Below, piece after piece: positions 43,906 to 52,229 of a DNA stretch of 64,000 nucleotides. Made by a program: the position numbers and the translations under genes. The notes under the pieces are model-generated. The model was not told the origin of the DNA. It did not search any database and saw only the letters and a list, made by a program, of their open reading frames with translations. The stretch's first letter is position 1. Each line of letters starts with the position of its first letter. The stretch is from JAOUGY01 sp963792365 (GTDB lineage Bacteria > Actinomycetota > Acidimicrobiia > Spongiisociales > ZC4RG35): NCBI GenBank assembly GCA_963792365.1, contig CAWBVW010000001.1, positions 930,001 through 994,000 of the forward strand. Reading direction: 5' to 3'.

Positions 43906-44345
43906 GCGACGCTCCACTCTGGTGCTTGCAACCTACATGTCCGAACCCTCCTCGAACCCTCAGAATTTTCTTGTGAGGGGTGGAGCCTGATGCGGACACA
44001 TACGGGTTGCACGATCGGGCATGGGGACGGACTGCCCCAGGAACGAGGAAGGCCCCGGAGTACACCGGGGCCTTCCTCATGGTCGCATGACCCGCCAGCA
44101 AACCATCATCGCAGTCATGCGGAGAACCCGTGAGTTTCCCAGGTGCGGGTGTGGCACCGCACTGCAACAGTTGCCCGGGCACCCACGCTCTGAGTTTCCG
44201 GGGTTTCCTGTCGCGCTTTGCTGCGAAGGGGTTGGTGCCGTAGGCGAGGCTGGACGCTGGTCCGTCGCAGGTACTGGAGCGTGCCGCCAGGCACGTTCGA
44301 TACACTCGGAGATGAGCCCCACCTTTCGCGACTGGAGCGGCCCCC
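43906..44345. other. Intergenic region with hairpins, possible small RNA
   Basis: About 440 bases without a convincing protein gene. Two adjacent hairpins (44022-44039 and 44044-44077) lie in the left part. The right part (44110-44340) contains GC-rich sequence with a TCCTGTCGCGCT phrase reminiscent of the dispersed repeat but without its other blocks. Promoters for the sigma factor (minus) and acyltransferase (plus) are expected here. Confidence 0.4.
44044..44077. terminator. Orphan terminator-like hairpin
   Basis: GAGGAAGGCCCCGG (44044-44057) pairs perfectly with 44064-44077 across a 6-base loop. No protein gene ends nearby on either strand, so it may close a short untranslated transcript. 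Confidence 0.7.
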
Positions 44346-44957
44346 ATGATGCGCGCCTTGTGCCGAGCGTTCCTCCGCCTGACGGGATGGAAGGTGGTCG
44401 GCGGCCCTCCTGACGCTCCCAAATGTGTGGTGATCGCAGCGCCTCACACGTCCAACTGGGACCTCGTCTTCATGTTGGCCATGGCCGGCGCTCTGGGCAT
44501 CCGCGTCTCATGGATGGGCAAAGACACGATCTTCCGTGCTCCGTTCGGATCGATCATGCGTCGGCTCGGCGGCATCCCCGTTCGCCGCCAGGCCGCCCAC
44601 AACGTCGTCGAGCAGATGGTGGACGAATTCGGGGCAACCGATCGCCTGCTGCTGGCGATACCGGCCGAGGGGACCCGGTCGAGGACGGACCACTGGAAGT
44701 CCGGCTTCTATCACATCGCACGAGGCGCCAACGTACCGGTGGTGCCCTCCTACCTCGACTACGGCCGCAAGCAGGGCGGATTCGCTCCGCCGATCGTGCT
44801 CACGGGCGACATCTCCGCCGACATGGACAGATTCCGAGCCGTCTATGCGGGCGTGACCGGAAAGCGGCCAACCGACCAGGGCCCCGTCCGCTTGCGCGAG
44901 GAGATGGGCGACGACCCGTCGACCACCCCGACCCTCGACGGCCCGGCAACCGACTGA
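44346..44957 (+). CDS. Glycerol acyltransferase family protein
   Basis: A 203-residue PlsC-superfamily acyltransferase of the short bacterial type. The catalytic motif is PHTSNWD, followed by the GKDTIFRAPFGSIMRRLGGI block. The acceptor motif is IPAEGTRSRTDHWKSGFYHI, which differs from the FPEGTR form of the other acyltransferase at 3158. It probably acylates a lysolipid or polyketide-like acceptor at the membrane. Two ATGs at 44346 and 44349 are equivalent choices. Confidence 0.82.
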   Translation: MMRALCRAFLRLTGWKVVGGPPDAPKCVVIAAPHTSNWDLVFMLAMAGALGIRVSWMGKDTIFRAPFGSIMRRLGGIPVRRQAAHNVVEQMVDEFGATDRLLLAIPAEGTRSRTDHWKSGFYHIARGANVPVVPSYLDYGRKQGGFAPPIVLTGDISADMDRFRAVYAGVTGKRPTDQGPVRLREEMGDDPSTTPTLDGPATD

Positions 44958-45025
44958 CCACTGCGGCAAACGCGCGCACGGCACTGTGCTACGACCCAGT
45001 CGGGTGCGTACTCTCGAAGGTCAAC

Positions 45026-46678
45026 ATGCAGCCAGCGCGCAAGGTGATCGGAGCGAGTCTGCTCGTGGCGGTGTTCATCACCATCGGTACCTTCGCAGCA
45101 CACGCCCAGACAACGGCGTCTCCCGGCGGAACCTTCTTCGACGACGACGGCGACGTCTTCGAAGGCGCCATCGAGGCGATCGTCGGTGAGGGCATCACCG
45201 TCGGATGCAACCGGTCCGGGTCCTTCTATTGCCCCGACTCGTACGTCACGCGCTACGAGATGGCGACGTTCCTGACACGGGCGACCGGTCTCACACCGGT
45301 CGACCCGATCGACTTCACGGACGTTGGTGGCGTCCACGCCCGCAGCGTCGGTGCCCTCGAATCTGCCGGGTGGGTGAAGGGCTGCAACCCGCCCGAGAAC
45401 ACCGAGTTCTGCGGCGACCGCGCAGTCAATCGCGGCGAAATGGCAGCGATGCTGGTCCGCGCCTTCAGGCTCGATGCAACCGCGCAGAACCGTTTCGTCG
45501 ACGACGACGGCTCGGTGTTCGAGACCGACATCGACGCGCTTGCCTTCGCCGGTATCGCAAAAGGCTGTGATCCGCCCGCCAACACTCGCTACTGCCCCGA
45601 CGAGCCTGTCACCCGTGCCCAGATGGCGGGCTTCCTCACACGGGCGCTACATCTTCGAGCGCCTTCTCCCTCCGATCCGTTCGACGGCCGGATGGTGGTC
45701 GGCTCGCCCGGCGCCGGCTTCGGGCTCAACGAGCTGGCCACGCTCGACGGCACGCGGGTCCCGCGGGACGTCCTGTCGAATTGGGTGTGGCAGCCGACCT
45801 TGTCGCCGGACGCAGCCACCATCGCCTACATCGACCTCTTTCGCCTGTGCCCGAACGGCAATCCGAAGTCGCAAGGCTGCAGCAGACGTCTGTTCGCGAT
45901 CCCCTTCTCAGGCGGACCCGAGCGACAGCTCACTCCCGACTGGCTCGACGTGGCGTACTACTACGACGCCACCTACGCCTGGTCGGAGGATGGCTCGAGC
46001 ATCTGGTTCTCGGCCAAAGAGGACGGCGCAACGTCGCTGTGGTCGGTCGACGTCCAAACGGCCTCACTGATCCGAATCATCACCTTGAGCGGCGACGTAG
46101 GCGTTGTGTGGTCGCCACGAGGCGCGGCAGCGGCGGTCTCGCAAGACCAGCAGAAGATCTCGGTGATCGACCCGAAGGGTGCAGAGGTGGCCTCCTTCTC
46201 TCACTCAGATACCACGTTTGACCTCGTCAGATGGTCTGCCGACGGCCGCCTGCTTGCATACCTCTCGAGCGGAACCAGCGACGCCGTCGAGAGCACGGGC
46301 ATCTCTTCCATCGTCGTGGCCGACCCGACGAACGGAACGGAGACCACCGTTGCACAGGTCGGACACGTGACGAACCTGGCCTGGTCACCAGACGGGACAT
46401 CGATCGCCTATGTCGAGGTCGACGAATCCACGACCGGAGACACCGTACGTGTGGTGAACGCGACCGGCGGCGAACCGGAGACGATCGTCGGCCTACCGGG
46501 GGGCGCCAGCGGCACACTTGAATGGTCACCTGATGGCACCGGTGTCGCCTTCGTGTGGGACTCCAACGGCATCGAGGACCCCCTCCTCCGCCAGGTGTGG
46601 GTGGTGAGGATCGCCGACCGGAACATGTGGCCGCTCACGCCACCCGACGATCGATTCTTCCAGTTCGACTGGGGTTGA
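45026..46678 (+). CDS. Secreted SLH-repeat and WD40-like beta-propeller protein
   Basis: A 550-residue exported protein. The signal peptide is MQPARKVIGASLLVAVFITI ending in AAHAQ. Three S-layer-homology-like repeats (about 35-210) share F-x-D-D-D-G-x-V-F-E, G-x-x-x-G-C-N/D-P-P and C-P-D-x-x-V-T-R. The rest (about 225-550) is a TolB/WD40-like propeller with blades marked by WQPTLSPDAATIAYIDLF, TYAWSEDGSSIWFSAK, NLAWSPDGTSIAYVEV and TLEWSPDGTGVAFVWD. GAAGG precedes the ATG at good spacing. SLH repeats usually attach proteins to the cell wall. Confidence 0.85.
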   Translation: MQPARKVIGASLLVAVFITIGTFAAHAQTTASPGGTFFDDDGDVFEGAIEAIVGEGITVGCNRSGSFYCPDSYVTRYEMATFLTRATGLTPVDPIDFTDVGGVHARSVGALESAGWVKGCNPPENTEFCGDRAVNRGEMAAMLVRAFRLDATAQNRFVDDDGSVFETDIDALAFAGIAKGCDPPANTRYCPDEPVTRAQMAGFLTRALHLRAPSPSDPFDGRMVVGSPGAGFGLNELATLDGTRVPRDVLSNWVWQPTLSPDAATIAYIDLFRLCPNGNPKSQGCSRRLFAIPFSGGPERQLTPDWLDVAYYYDATYAWSEDGSSIWFSAKEDGATSLWSVDVQTASLIRIITLSGDVGVVWSPRGAAAAVSQDQQKISVIDPKGAEVASFSHSDTTFDLVRWSADGRLLAYLSSGTSDAVESTGISSIVVADPTNGTETTVAQVGHVTNLAWSPDGTSIAYVEVDESTTGDTVRVVNATGGEPETIVGLPGGASGTLEWSPDGTGVAFVWDSNGIEDPLLRQVWVVRIADRNMWPLTPPDDRFFQFDWG

Positions 46679-46748
46679 ACTGCGAACCCGGATCCGACGC
46701 CCTCGAGACGGCTGGCTGATTCCCCATGATGCGTGGACGCCGGACGCG

Positions 46749-46778
46749 ATCAGAGGGACCCGGCCGGGTCCCTCTGAT
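46749..46778. terminator. Bidirectional terminator between the propeller gene and katG
   Basis: A 30-base perfect palindrome (two 15-base arms, ATCAGAGGGACCCGG and complement) lies between genes converging from both sides. Confidence 0.8.
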
Positions 46779-46806
46779 TCGCTCGTTGTTGACGGGTTCG
46801 TTCATG

Positions 46807-49038
46807 TCACTTCAGGTCGAAACGATCGTTCATCATGACCTTGTCCCAGGCCGCTACGAAGTCCTCGACGAACTTCTGACCCGCATCTCTGCTGCCGTAG
46901 ACCTCTGCGACGGCACGGAGCTCTGAGTTCGACCCGAACATGAGATCGACCCGGGTGCCGGTCCACTTCACCTCGCCCGTCGTGCGATCGCGGCCCTCGA
47001 ACACCTCTTCACCCTCGGCGACAGGCTTCCACTCGGTCGCCATGTCCAACAGGTTCAGGAAGAAGTCGTTGGTCAACGTCTCGGGTCGGTCGGTGAAAAC
47101 GCCTTCCTTGGACTGCCCGACGTTGGCGTTCAGGGCCCGCATGCCACCGAAGAGCACCGTCATCTCGGGGGCAGACAGGTTCAGCATGAAGGCCTTGTCG
47201 ACCAACATGTGCTCCGCCGCCAGCGGGGCGCCCTTCTGGAAGTAGTTGCGGAATCCGTCGGCGACGGGCTCGAGCACCGCAAAGGCCTCGACGTCGGTCT
47301 GCTCTTGCGTCGCGTCGGTACGTCCCGGCTTGAACGGCACCTGCACGTGGTACCCGGCGGCCTTCGCGGCCGCTTCAACACCGGCGCAACCGCCAAGCAC
47401 GATCAGGTCTGCCATCGAGACCTTTTTCCCACCTGTCTGCGAAGCGTTGAACTCCTGCTGAATCCCTTCCAGGGCTCCCAACACCTGCGAGACGCCGGAC
47501 GTCACGTTGATGTCCCAGCCGGCCTGCGGTGCCAGGCGGATTCGCGCCCCGTTCGCACCACCGCGCCTGTCGGTGTCGCGATACGTCGACGCCGAGGCCC
47601 ATGCGGTCGACACGAGTTGGGAGATCGACAGACCGGAGTCGAGGATCTTGGCCTTGAGCGACGCCACGTCGCCGTCGTCGATCAGCTCGTGGTCAACGAC
47701 CGGCACCGGGTCCTGCCACAGCAGCTCCTCATCGGGAACCCACGGACCGAGATAGCGTGCGACTGGGCCCATGTCACGGTGGAGCAGCTTGTACCAGGCG
47801 CGTGCGAAGGCGTCGGCGAACTGATCCGGGTTCTCATAGAAGCGTTGCGAGATCTCCTTGTAGATGGGATCGAACTTCAGCGAGAGGTCCGTGGTCGCCA
47901 TCATCGGAAGCACCTTCTTGGACGGATCGTGCGCGGCCGGCGGCATGTCGTCGGTGGCGATGTCCTTCGGACTCCACTGGTATGCCCCTGCAGGGCTCTT
48001 CGTGAGCTCCCAGTCGTACTTGAACAGCAGCTCGAAGTAGCCGTTGTCCCAACGGATGGGGTCCTGGGTCCAGGCGCCTTCGAGCCCACTCGAGATCGTG
48101 TCGTCACCCTTTCCGGTTCCGAACGTGCTCGTCCACCCGAACCCCTGCTCGCCCATTGCGGCCCCCTCCGGCTCGGCACCGACGTACTTGTCGGGGTCGG
48201 CCGCGCCGTGCGTCTTGCCGAAGGTGTGACCGCCGGCGATGAGCGCAACCGTCTCCTCATCGTTCATGGCCATCCGGCTGAAGGTCTCGCGGATGTCCCG
48301 GGCGGCGGCGATCGGGTCAGGGTTGCCGTTCGGTCCCTCCGGATTCACGTAGATGAGGCCCATCTGGACTGCCCCGAGCGGGTTTTCGAGTTCACGGTCG
48401 CCTGTGTAGCGCTCGTCTCCGAGCCAGGTGGTCTCGGGACCCCAGTACACGTCTTCCTCCGGCGCCCAGATGTCTTCGCGACCGCCGCCGAAACCGAAGG
48501 TCTTGAAACCCATCGTCTCCATCGCGCGGTTGCCGGCGAAGACCAACAGGTCGGCCCACGAGATCTTTCGACCGTACTTCTGTTTCACAGGCCACAGCAG
48601 GCGCCGGGCCTTGTCGAGGTTCACGTTGTCGGGCCAGCTGTTGAGCGGGGCGAAGCGTTGAGCACCGCTCCCGCCGCCACCCCGACCGTCGAGCGTCCGG
48701 TAGGTGCCGGCGGCGTGCCAGGTCATCCGGATGAAGAAGGGCCCGTAGTGGCCGTAGTCCGCGGGCCACCACTCTTGGGAGTCCGTCATCAGGGCGTCCA
48801 CGTCGCGTGCGAGTTCGTCGAAGTCGATGCTCATGAACTCCGAGGCGTAGTCGAAGTCCTCACCCATCGGGTCGGCCTGCGGGTGATTCTGCCGAAGGAT
48901 CTTCAGATTCAACTGGTTCGGCCACCAATGCTGGTTGGCGGTACCTCCGACACGCTGGTGGTCGGTGTGCATCACCGGGCATCTGGCGGTCGATGGCTCG
49001 TCGCTGGTGACGGTGGTGCCGTGCTCTTCGTTGCTCAT
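46807..49038 (-). CDS. katG: Catalase-peroxidase KatG
   Basis: A 743-residue bifunctional heme catalase-peroxidase that destroys hydrogen peroxide. The distal heme site is RMTWHAAGTYR with Arg104, Trp107 and His108, the same numbering as the Mycobacterium tuberculosis enzyme. The proximal His lies in ALIAGGHTFGKTHGAA. The Trp-Tyr-Met crosslink residues appear in place (GLIYVNPEGP and RMAMNDEETV). The second, inactive half (from about residue 430) is complete. It lies 51 bases downstream of a Fur-family gene, which should repress it, as in mycobacteria. Confidence 0.95.
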   Translation of the reverse strand: MSNEEHGTTVTSDEPSTARCPVMHTDHQRVGGTANQHWWPNQLNLKILRQNHPQADPMGEDFDYASEFMSIDFDELARDVDALMTDSQEWWPADYGHYGPFFIRMTWHAAGTYRTLDGRGGGGSGAQRFAPLNSWPDNVNLDKARRLLWPVKQKYGRKISWADLLVFAGNRAMETMGFKTFGFGGGREDIWAPEEDVYWGPETTWLGDERYTGDRELENPLGAVQMGLIYVNPEGPNGNPDPIAAARDIRETFSRMAMNDEETVALIAGGHTFGKTHGAADPDKYVGAEPEGAAMGEQGFGWTSTFGTGKGDDTISSGLEGAWTQDPIRWDNGYFELLFKYDWELTKSPAGAYQWSPKDIATDDMPPAAHDPSKKVLPMMATTDLSLKFDPIYKEISQRFYENPDQFADAFARAWYKLLHRDMGPVARYLGPWVPDEELLWQDPVPVVDHELIDDGDVASLKAKILDSGLSISQLVSTAWASASTYRDTDRRGGANGARIRLAPQAGWDINVTSGVSQVLGALEGIQQEFNASQTGGKKVSMADLIVLGGCAGVEAAAKAAGYHVQVPFKPGRTDATQEQTDVEAFAVLEPVADGFRNYFQKGAPLAAEHMLVDKAFMLNLSAPEMTVLFGGMRALNANVGQSKEGVFTDRPETLTNDFFLNLLDMATEWKPVAEGEEVFEGRDRTTGEVKWTGTRVDLMFGSNSELRAVAEVYGSRDAGQKFVEDFVAAWDKVMMNDRFDLK

Positions 49039-49089
49039 GTCTCTCCTCCGTTGTGGTGGCGGAACGTCAAATCCCGCCTGCCGACGGGC

Positions 49090-49527
49090 TCAGGTCTCAT
49101 GGATTTGCCTACATGCCGGACAGCGGCCCCAGTAGATCACTTCGGCCTCATCGATCTCATAGCCATGGTCTTCACCGGGGTTCAAGCACGGGGCGGCGCC
49201 CACGGCGCAGTCGATGTCGACGGTTTGTCCACAGTTGCGACAGACGAGATGGTGGTGGTTGTCCCCCACCCGCTGCTCGTAGCGAGTCGGGGACCCGGCC
49301 GGCTGGATGCGCCTCAGCAAACCCTTGTCGACCAAGACAGCGAGTGCGTCGTAGACCCCCTGGCGCGATATCGCACCGATCTCGGCGCGGACTGCCTCGG
49401 CCACATCATCCGCAGTCCCGTGCGGCTGGCCAGATACCGCCCGCAAGACGGCCAAACGCTGCGCGGTGACCTGGACGCCGTGCTGGCGAAGAAGGTCAGA
49501 GTCCCTGGCGGGTGAGTGTGTCGACAC
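49090..49527 (-). CDS. furA: Fur-family peroxide-responsive regulator (FurA-like)
   Basis: A 145-residue Fur/PerR-type repressor. The winged helix covers LRQHGVQVTAQRLAVLRAVS to YDALAVLVDKGLLRRIQPAG. The metal-binding C-terminal part has VGDNHHHLVCRNCGQTVDID and a second Cys pair in YWGRCPACRQ. Its position directly upstream of katG matches furA-katG of mycobacteria and streptomycetes, so it should sense peroxide or metal and control both genes. The GTG at 49527 sits at the likely transcription start, giving a leaderless mRNA. Confidence 0.92.
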   Translation of the reverse strand: MSTHSPARDSDLLRQHGVQVTAQRLAVLRAVSGQPHGTADDVAEAVRAEIGAISRQGVYDALAVLVDKGLLRRIQPAGSPTRYEQRVGDNHHHLVCRNCGQTVDIDCAVGAAPCLNPGEDHGYEIDEAEVIYWGRCPACRQIHET

Positions 49528-49562
49528 ACTCCCATCATCGGCCCAAGTTCGGACTCTGTCAA
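49514..49562 (-). promoter_or_regulatory. furA-katG promoter and palindrome
   Basis: On the minus strand TTGACA (49557-49562) and GATGAT (49534-49539) are spaced by 17 bases, with the GTG start codon 6 bases after the -10 box. An 18-bp perfect palindrome GAGTGTGTCGACACACTC (49514-49531) covers the start codon and is a candidate operator. Confidence 0.65.
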
Positions 49563-49670
49563 GAATTGTCTCCGATCAAGACCGGAGTCGGGTCAACGGC
49601 GACGTGTTCCCAGCGATGGTGTCTCCCGTAGGCTGTCCCGTTTCAACCTCGCGCGATAGGACACCCACAG

Positions 49671-49705
49671 GGGGGACAGGCTGCCGCAGGCAGCCAGGGG
49701 GGATT
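49671..49705. repeat. Dispersed intergenic repeat, copy 3 (partial)
   Basis: GACAGGCTGCCGCAGGCAGC followed by CAGGGGGGATT is identical to block c of copy 1 (19431-19464). The bases before it (49621-49670) include related GGACAC phrases but not the other two blocks. It lies just after the stop of the secreted protease gene ending at 49713. Confidence 0.75.
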
Positions 49706-49712
49706 CTGTGAT

Positions 49713-52055
49713 TCACCCGAGTGCCCGATGGAGGAAGGCTGCCATCTGGCCACGGGTGACCGAATCGTCTGGGCAGTACCGATCATTGTCGGGTGGGTTG
49801 CACCCTGCGGTGACACCCGCGGTTGCCAACCGGTCGATGTCGCCTTCGAACACCGAGACGTCGTCATCGCGGAAAAGATCTCCACCGCCACCGACGCTGT
49901 ATCCAAGCGCTCGTACCAAGAAGGCCGCCATCTGTCCCCTCGTCACCGGATCGTCCGGGCAGAAGCGATCGTTGACGGGCGGGTTGCACCCTCTGGTGAC
50001 CCCCGATGCGGCCAGCCGCTCGATGTCGGCTTCGAACACCGACATCTCGTCGTCGACGAATGGATCATCGAGCCGGTCGGACAAGTCGAGGGCCCTGACC
50101 AAGAATGCCGCCATCTGTCCCCTCGTCACCGGATCGTCCGGGCAGAAGCGGTCGTTGGCCGGAGGGTTGCATCCCCTGGTGACTCCGGTTGATGCCAGCC
50201 ATTCGATGTCGGCCTCGAAGACCGATCCGTCGTCGTCTACGAACGTGATCGGTGGCGCGGCCGGTGGAGGATTCGGAGGGGGAGGCTCGGCCGGCGGCTG
50301 TGTTGGCGACTGGGTCAACACCGACTCGGACCAGCTCGACCACGCGCCCATACCAAAGTCGTTCTCCGCTCGCACCCTCACCCTGTAGAGGTGGCCCGAG
50401 TCCAGATCGTCGGCGACGTAAGACCGCGCCGTTCCAACGTCGATCAAAGACGTAGTGGCATTCGACTGGTCCTGGATCTGCAACTCGTAGTTGGTGACCG
50501 GAGATCCTCCGTCGCCGGCCGGTGCAAGCCATGACACGCCGATCGATGCACCACCGGCGGTCACCTGTGGTGTTGCCGGCGCACCGGGCACGGTGCCAGG
50601 CGTGAAGTCGGCTGACCACCCGGACCACGGCCCGTCACCGATGGCGTTCGTAGCGCGAACACGTGTCCGGTAGGTGGCGCCGTTGCTCAAACCGGTCGCC
50701 ACCGTCGACAGCGTCACCCCGACGTCGGTGAAGGTGCTGCCGGCGTCGCTGCGATTCTCGACCTCGACCTCGTAGCCGACGATGGCAGAGCCCCCGTCGG
50801 CGGCTGCCGCCCACGTGAGGCTTGCTTGCATGTTTCCGGAGGTTGCCGTCGGGGTGCCGGGTGCGCTCGGCTCGGACGCACTGCCCGGGTCCGGATCGGC
50901 GGTCAGCGTGTAACCGGTTGCGGTGGCAGCTGTGATCGTGACCGTGATGCCTTCGATCTCGATGCTCTCACCCGGCTGGAGCACGTGTCCAAGTCCGCCG
51001 GGACTGGGCGGCTCCTGCGTTTGGCTTCGAAAGAGGCCCGGGCAGATCCCGCCACCGAACGCCGACTCGTCGCAGTAATAGTCGACTTCGTAGACCTCCA
51101 CGCCCTGCCAGGAGCTGGGCAAGGGGTCGTAGGCGCTGGTGGTCCGAGCGCCGAACACGTAGAACCGGCCCTGCGAGGAGGTCTCGATGGCGAACAGCTG
51201 GACGCCTGCGACATCGAAGGGCTGCAGCGTCACCGCCTGGAAGGCGCCGTTTGCGACAATCACGTCGGTCGACGACACCCACCCCGCCTGGAGGCGGTTG
51301 TATGAGAGCGTGGCGTAGGGATCGGGTTCGGTCGACCCGCCGGTCGTGGCGTTGCCGCTCATCAGGTCGAGCGGGTTGTCGTATTCGTCGCCGCCTCCGG
51401 AGTTGGAGTGGGGCCATTGCAGGGCGTGGCCCAGCTCATGAACGGCGACGCTCGGAAAGGAGAGCAGTGCGCCCTCCCCGACCACCGCATACCGACCGTT
51501 GCCGGGAAAGATGGACGGGATCGAAGGGCAGTCTGCGTTGTTGTCGAGGCAGATGGAACCCGGCGATGCGAAGCCGCCACCGGTCACGCTGTCGACGATG
51601 AAAATCCCCTCCGGCGTGCCGGCCATCGGATATGTGCCGTCCATGAACTCTTGAAGACACCCCGGGTCGGCCGGTTGGGTGCCGCCGGCGCTGAACACGG
51701 GTTCGTAGGCACCGCCCGACAGGGCATCGAAATAGTCCACCGAGGCCGCCTCCAGAGCCGCAATCACCTCCGACATGGTGCTCGACACCGATCCACACAG
51801 CCACACCTCCCAGCGGTCCTGGTCGAGGGAATAGCGCTGCACGAATGGCGTCTTTGGAACGAGACCGGTCGGATCCTCATCGAACAGGTCCTGCACGCTC
51901 CCCACGGGAGCATCGCCATCCACGACGGTGGGCACGGCCCAGTCGTCGGGCTGGAGTACGGGCTCCGACTTGGCCGCGTCGGCAGCGGCGGGAGCGATGA
52001 CCGACGCGCACAGCACGAGGACACCTGCAATCAGCAGTTTCTTCGGTATCCGCAA
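49713..52055 (-). CDS. Secreted zinc metalloprotease-like protein with FN3 and SLH repeats
   Basis: A 780-residue exported protein. The signal peptide includes KKLLIAGVLVLCASVIAPAA. The catalytic domain has the zinc motif VAVHELGHALQWPHS (HExxHxxxxxH), typical of metzincin-like proteases. Two fibronectin type III domains (about 405-595, with WSGWSADFTPG and WSSWSESVL) follow. A proline-rich linker then leads to three SLH repeats, each with D-D-x-S-V-F-E...GCNPP-x-N-D-R and CPDD-x-V-T-R-G-Q-M-A-A-F-L. The TTG at 52055 is the best start because GAAGGAG lies 5 bases upstream; the GTG at 52061 sits directly on that site. It probably acts at the cell wall. Confidence 0.85.
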   Translation of the reverse strand: MRIPKKLLIAGVLVLCASVIAPAAADAAKSEPVLQPDDWAVPTVVDGDAPVGSVQDLFDEDPTGLVPKTPFVQRYSLDQDRWEVWLCGSVSSTMSEVIAALEAASVDYFDALSGGAYEPVFSAGGTQPADPGCLQEFMDGTYPMAGTPEGIFIVDSVTGGGFASPGSICLDNNADCPSIPSIFPGNGRYAVVGEGALLSFPSVAVHELGHALQWPHSNSGGGDEYDNPLDLMSGNATTGGSTEPDPYATLSYNRLQAGWVSSTDVIVANGAFQAVTLQPFDVAGVQLFAIETSSQGRFYVFGARTTSAYDPLPSSWQGVEVYEVDYYCDESAFGGGICPGLFRSQTQEPPSPGGLGHVLQPGESIEIEGITVTITAATATGYTLTADPDPGSASEPSAPGTPTATSGNMQASLTWAAAADGGSAIVGYEVEVENRSDAGSTFTDVGVTLSTVATGLSNGATYRTRVRATNAIGDGPWSGWSADFTPGTVPGAPATPQVTAGGASIGVSWLAPAGDGGSPVTNYELQIQDQSNATTSLIDVGTARSYVADDLDSGHLYRVRVRAENDFGMGAWSSWSESVLTQSPTQPPAEPPPPNPPPAAPPITFVDDDGSVFEADIEWLASTGVTRGCNPPANDRFCPDDPVTRGQMAAFLVRALDLSDRLDDPFVDDEMSVFEADIERLAASGVTRGCNPPVNDRFCPDDPVTRGQMAAFLVRALGYSVGGGGDLFRDDDVSVFEGDIDRLATAGVTAGCNPPDNDRYCPDDSVTRGQMAAFLHRALG

Positions 52056-52229
52056 CCGCACTCCTTCACACGCCCGCCGTGACTGTATGCGATCGGAGCG
52101 CTCGGTGCAGAGGTACGGCGCGCAGCCGAGCATCCACGGTGGGATCGCCGGCCTGAGGAACCGCCCTCCCGCCAGAAAGGCCTCACCTCATCCAGCTCGA
52201 ATCCAATCGCAGCCGGTTCTACAGGATTC

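Noticed and set aside
44110..44340. Possible fourth copy of the dispersed repeat
   Set aside because: Only a TCCTGTCGCGCT phrase matches. The GTCAACCGTGAGG and GACAGGCTGCCG blocks are absent, so it was not counted.
44423..45025. N-terminal extension of the SLH/propeller gene
   Set aside because: The open frame extends 200 codons upstream through the acyltransferase gene, but the signal peptide and ribosome site place the start at 45026.
47209..49515. 768-residue plus-strand open frame opposite katG
   Set aside because: KatG on the minus strand is unmistakable. The plus frame is compositionally typical of antisense GC-rich codons.
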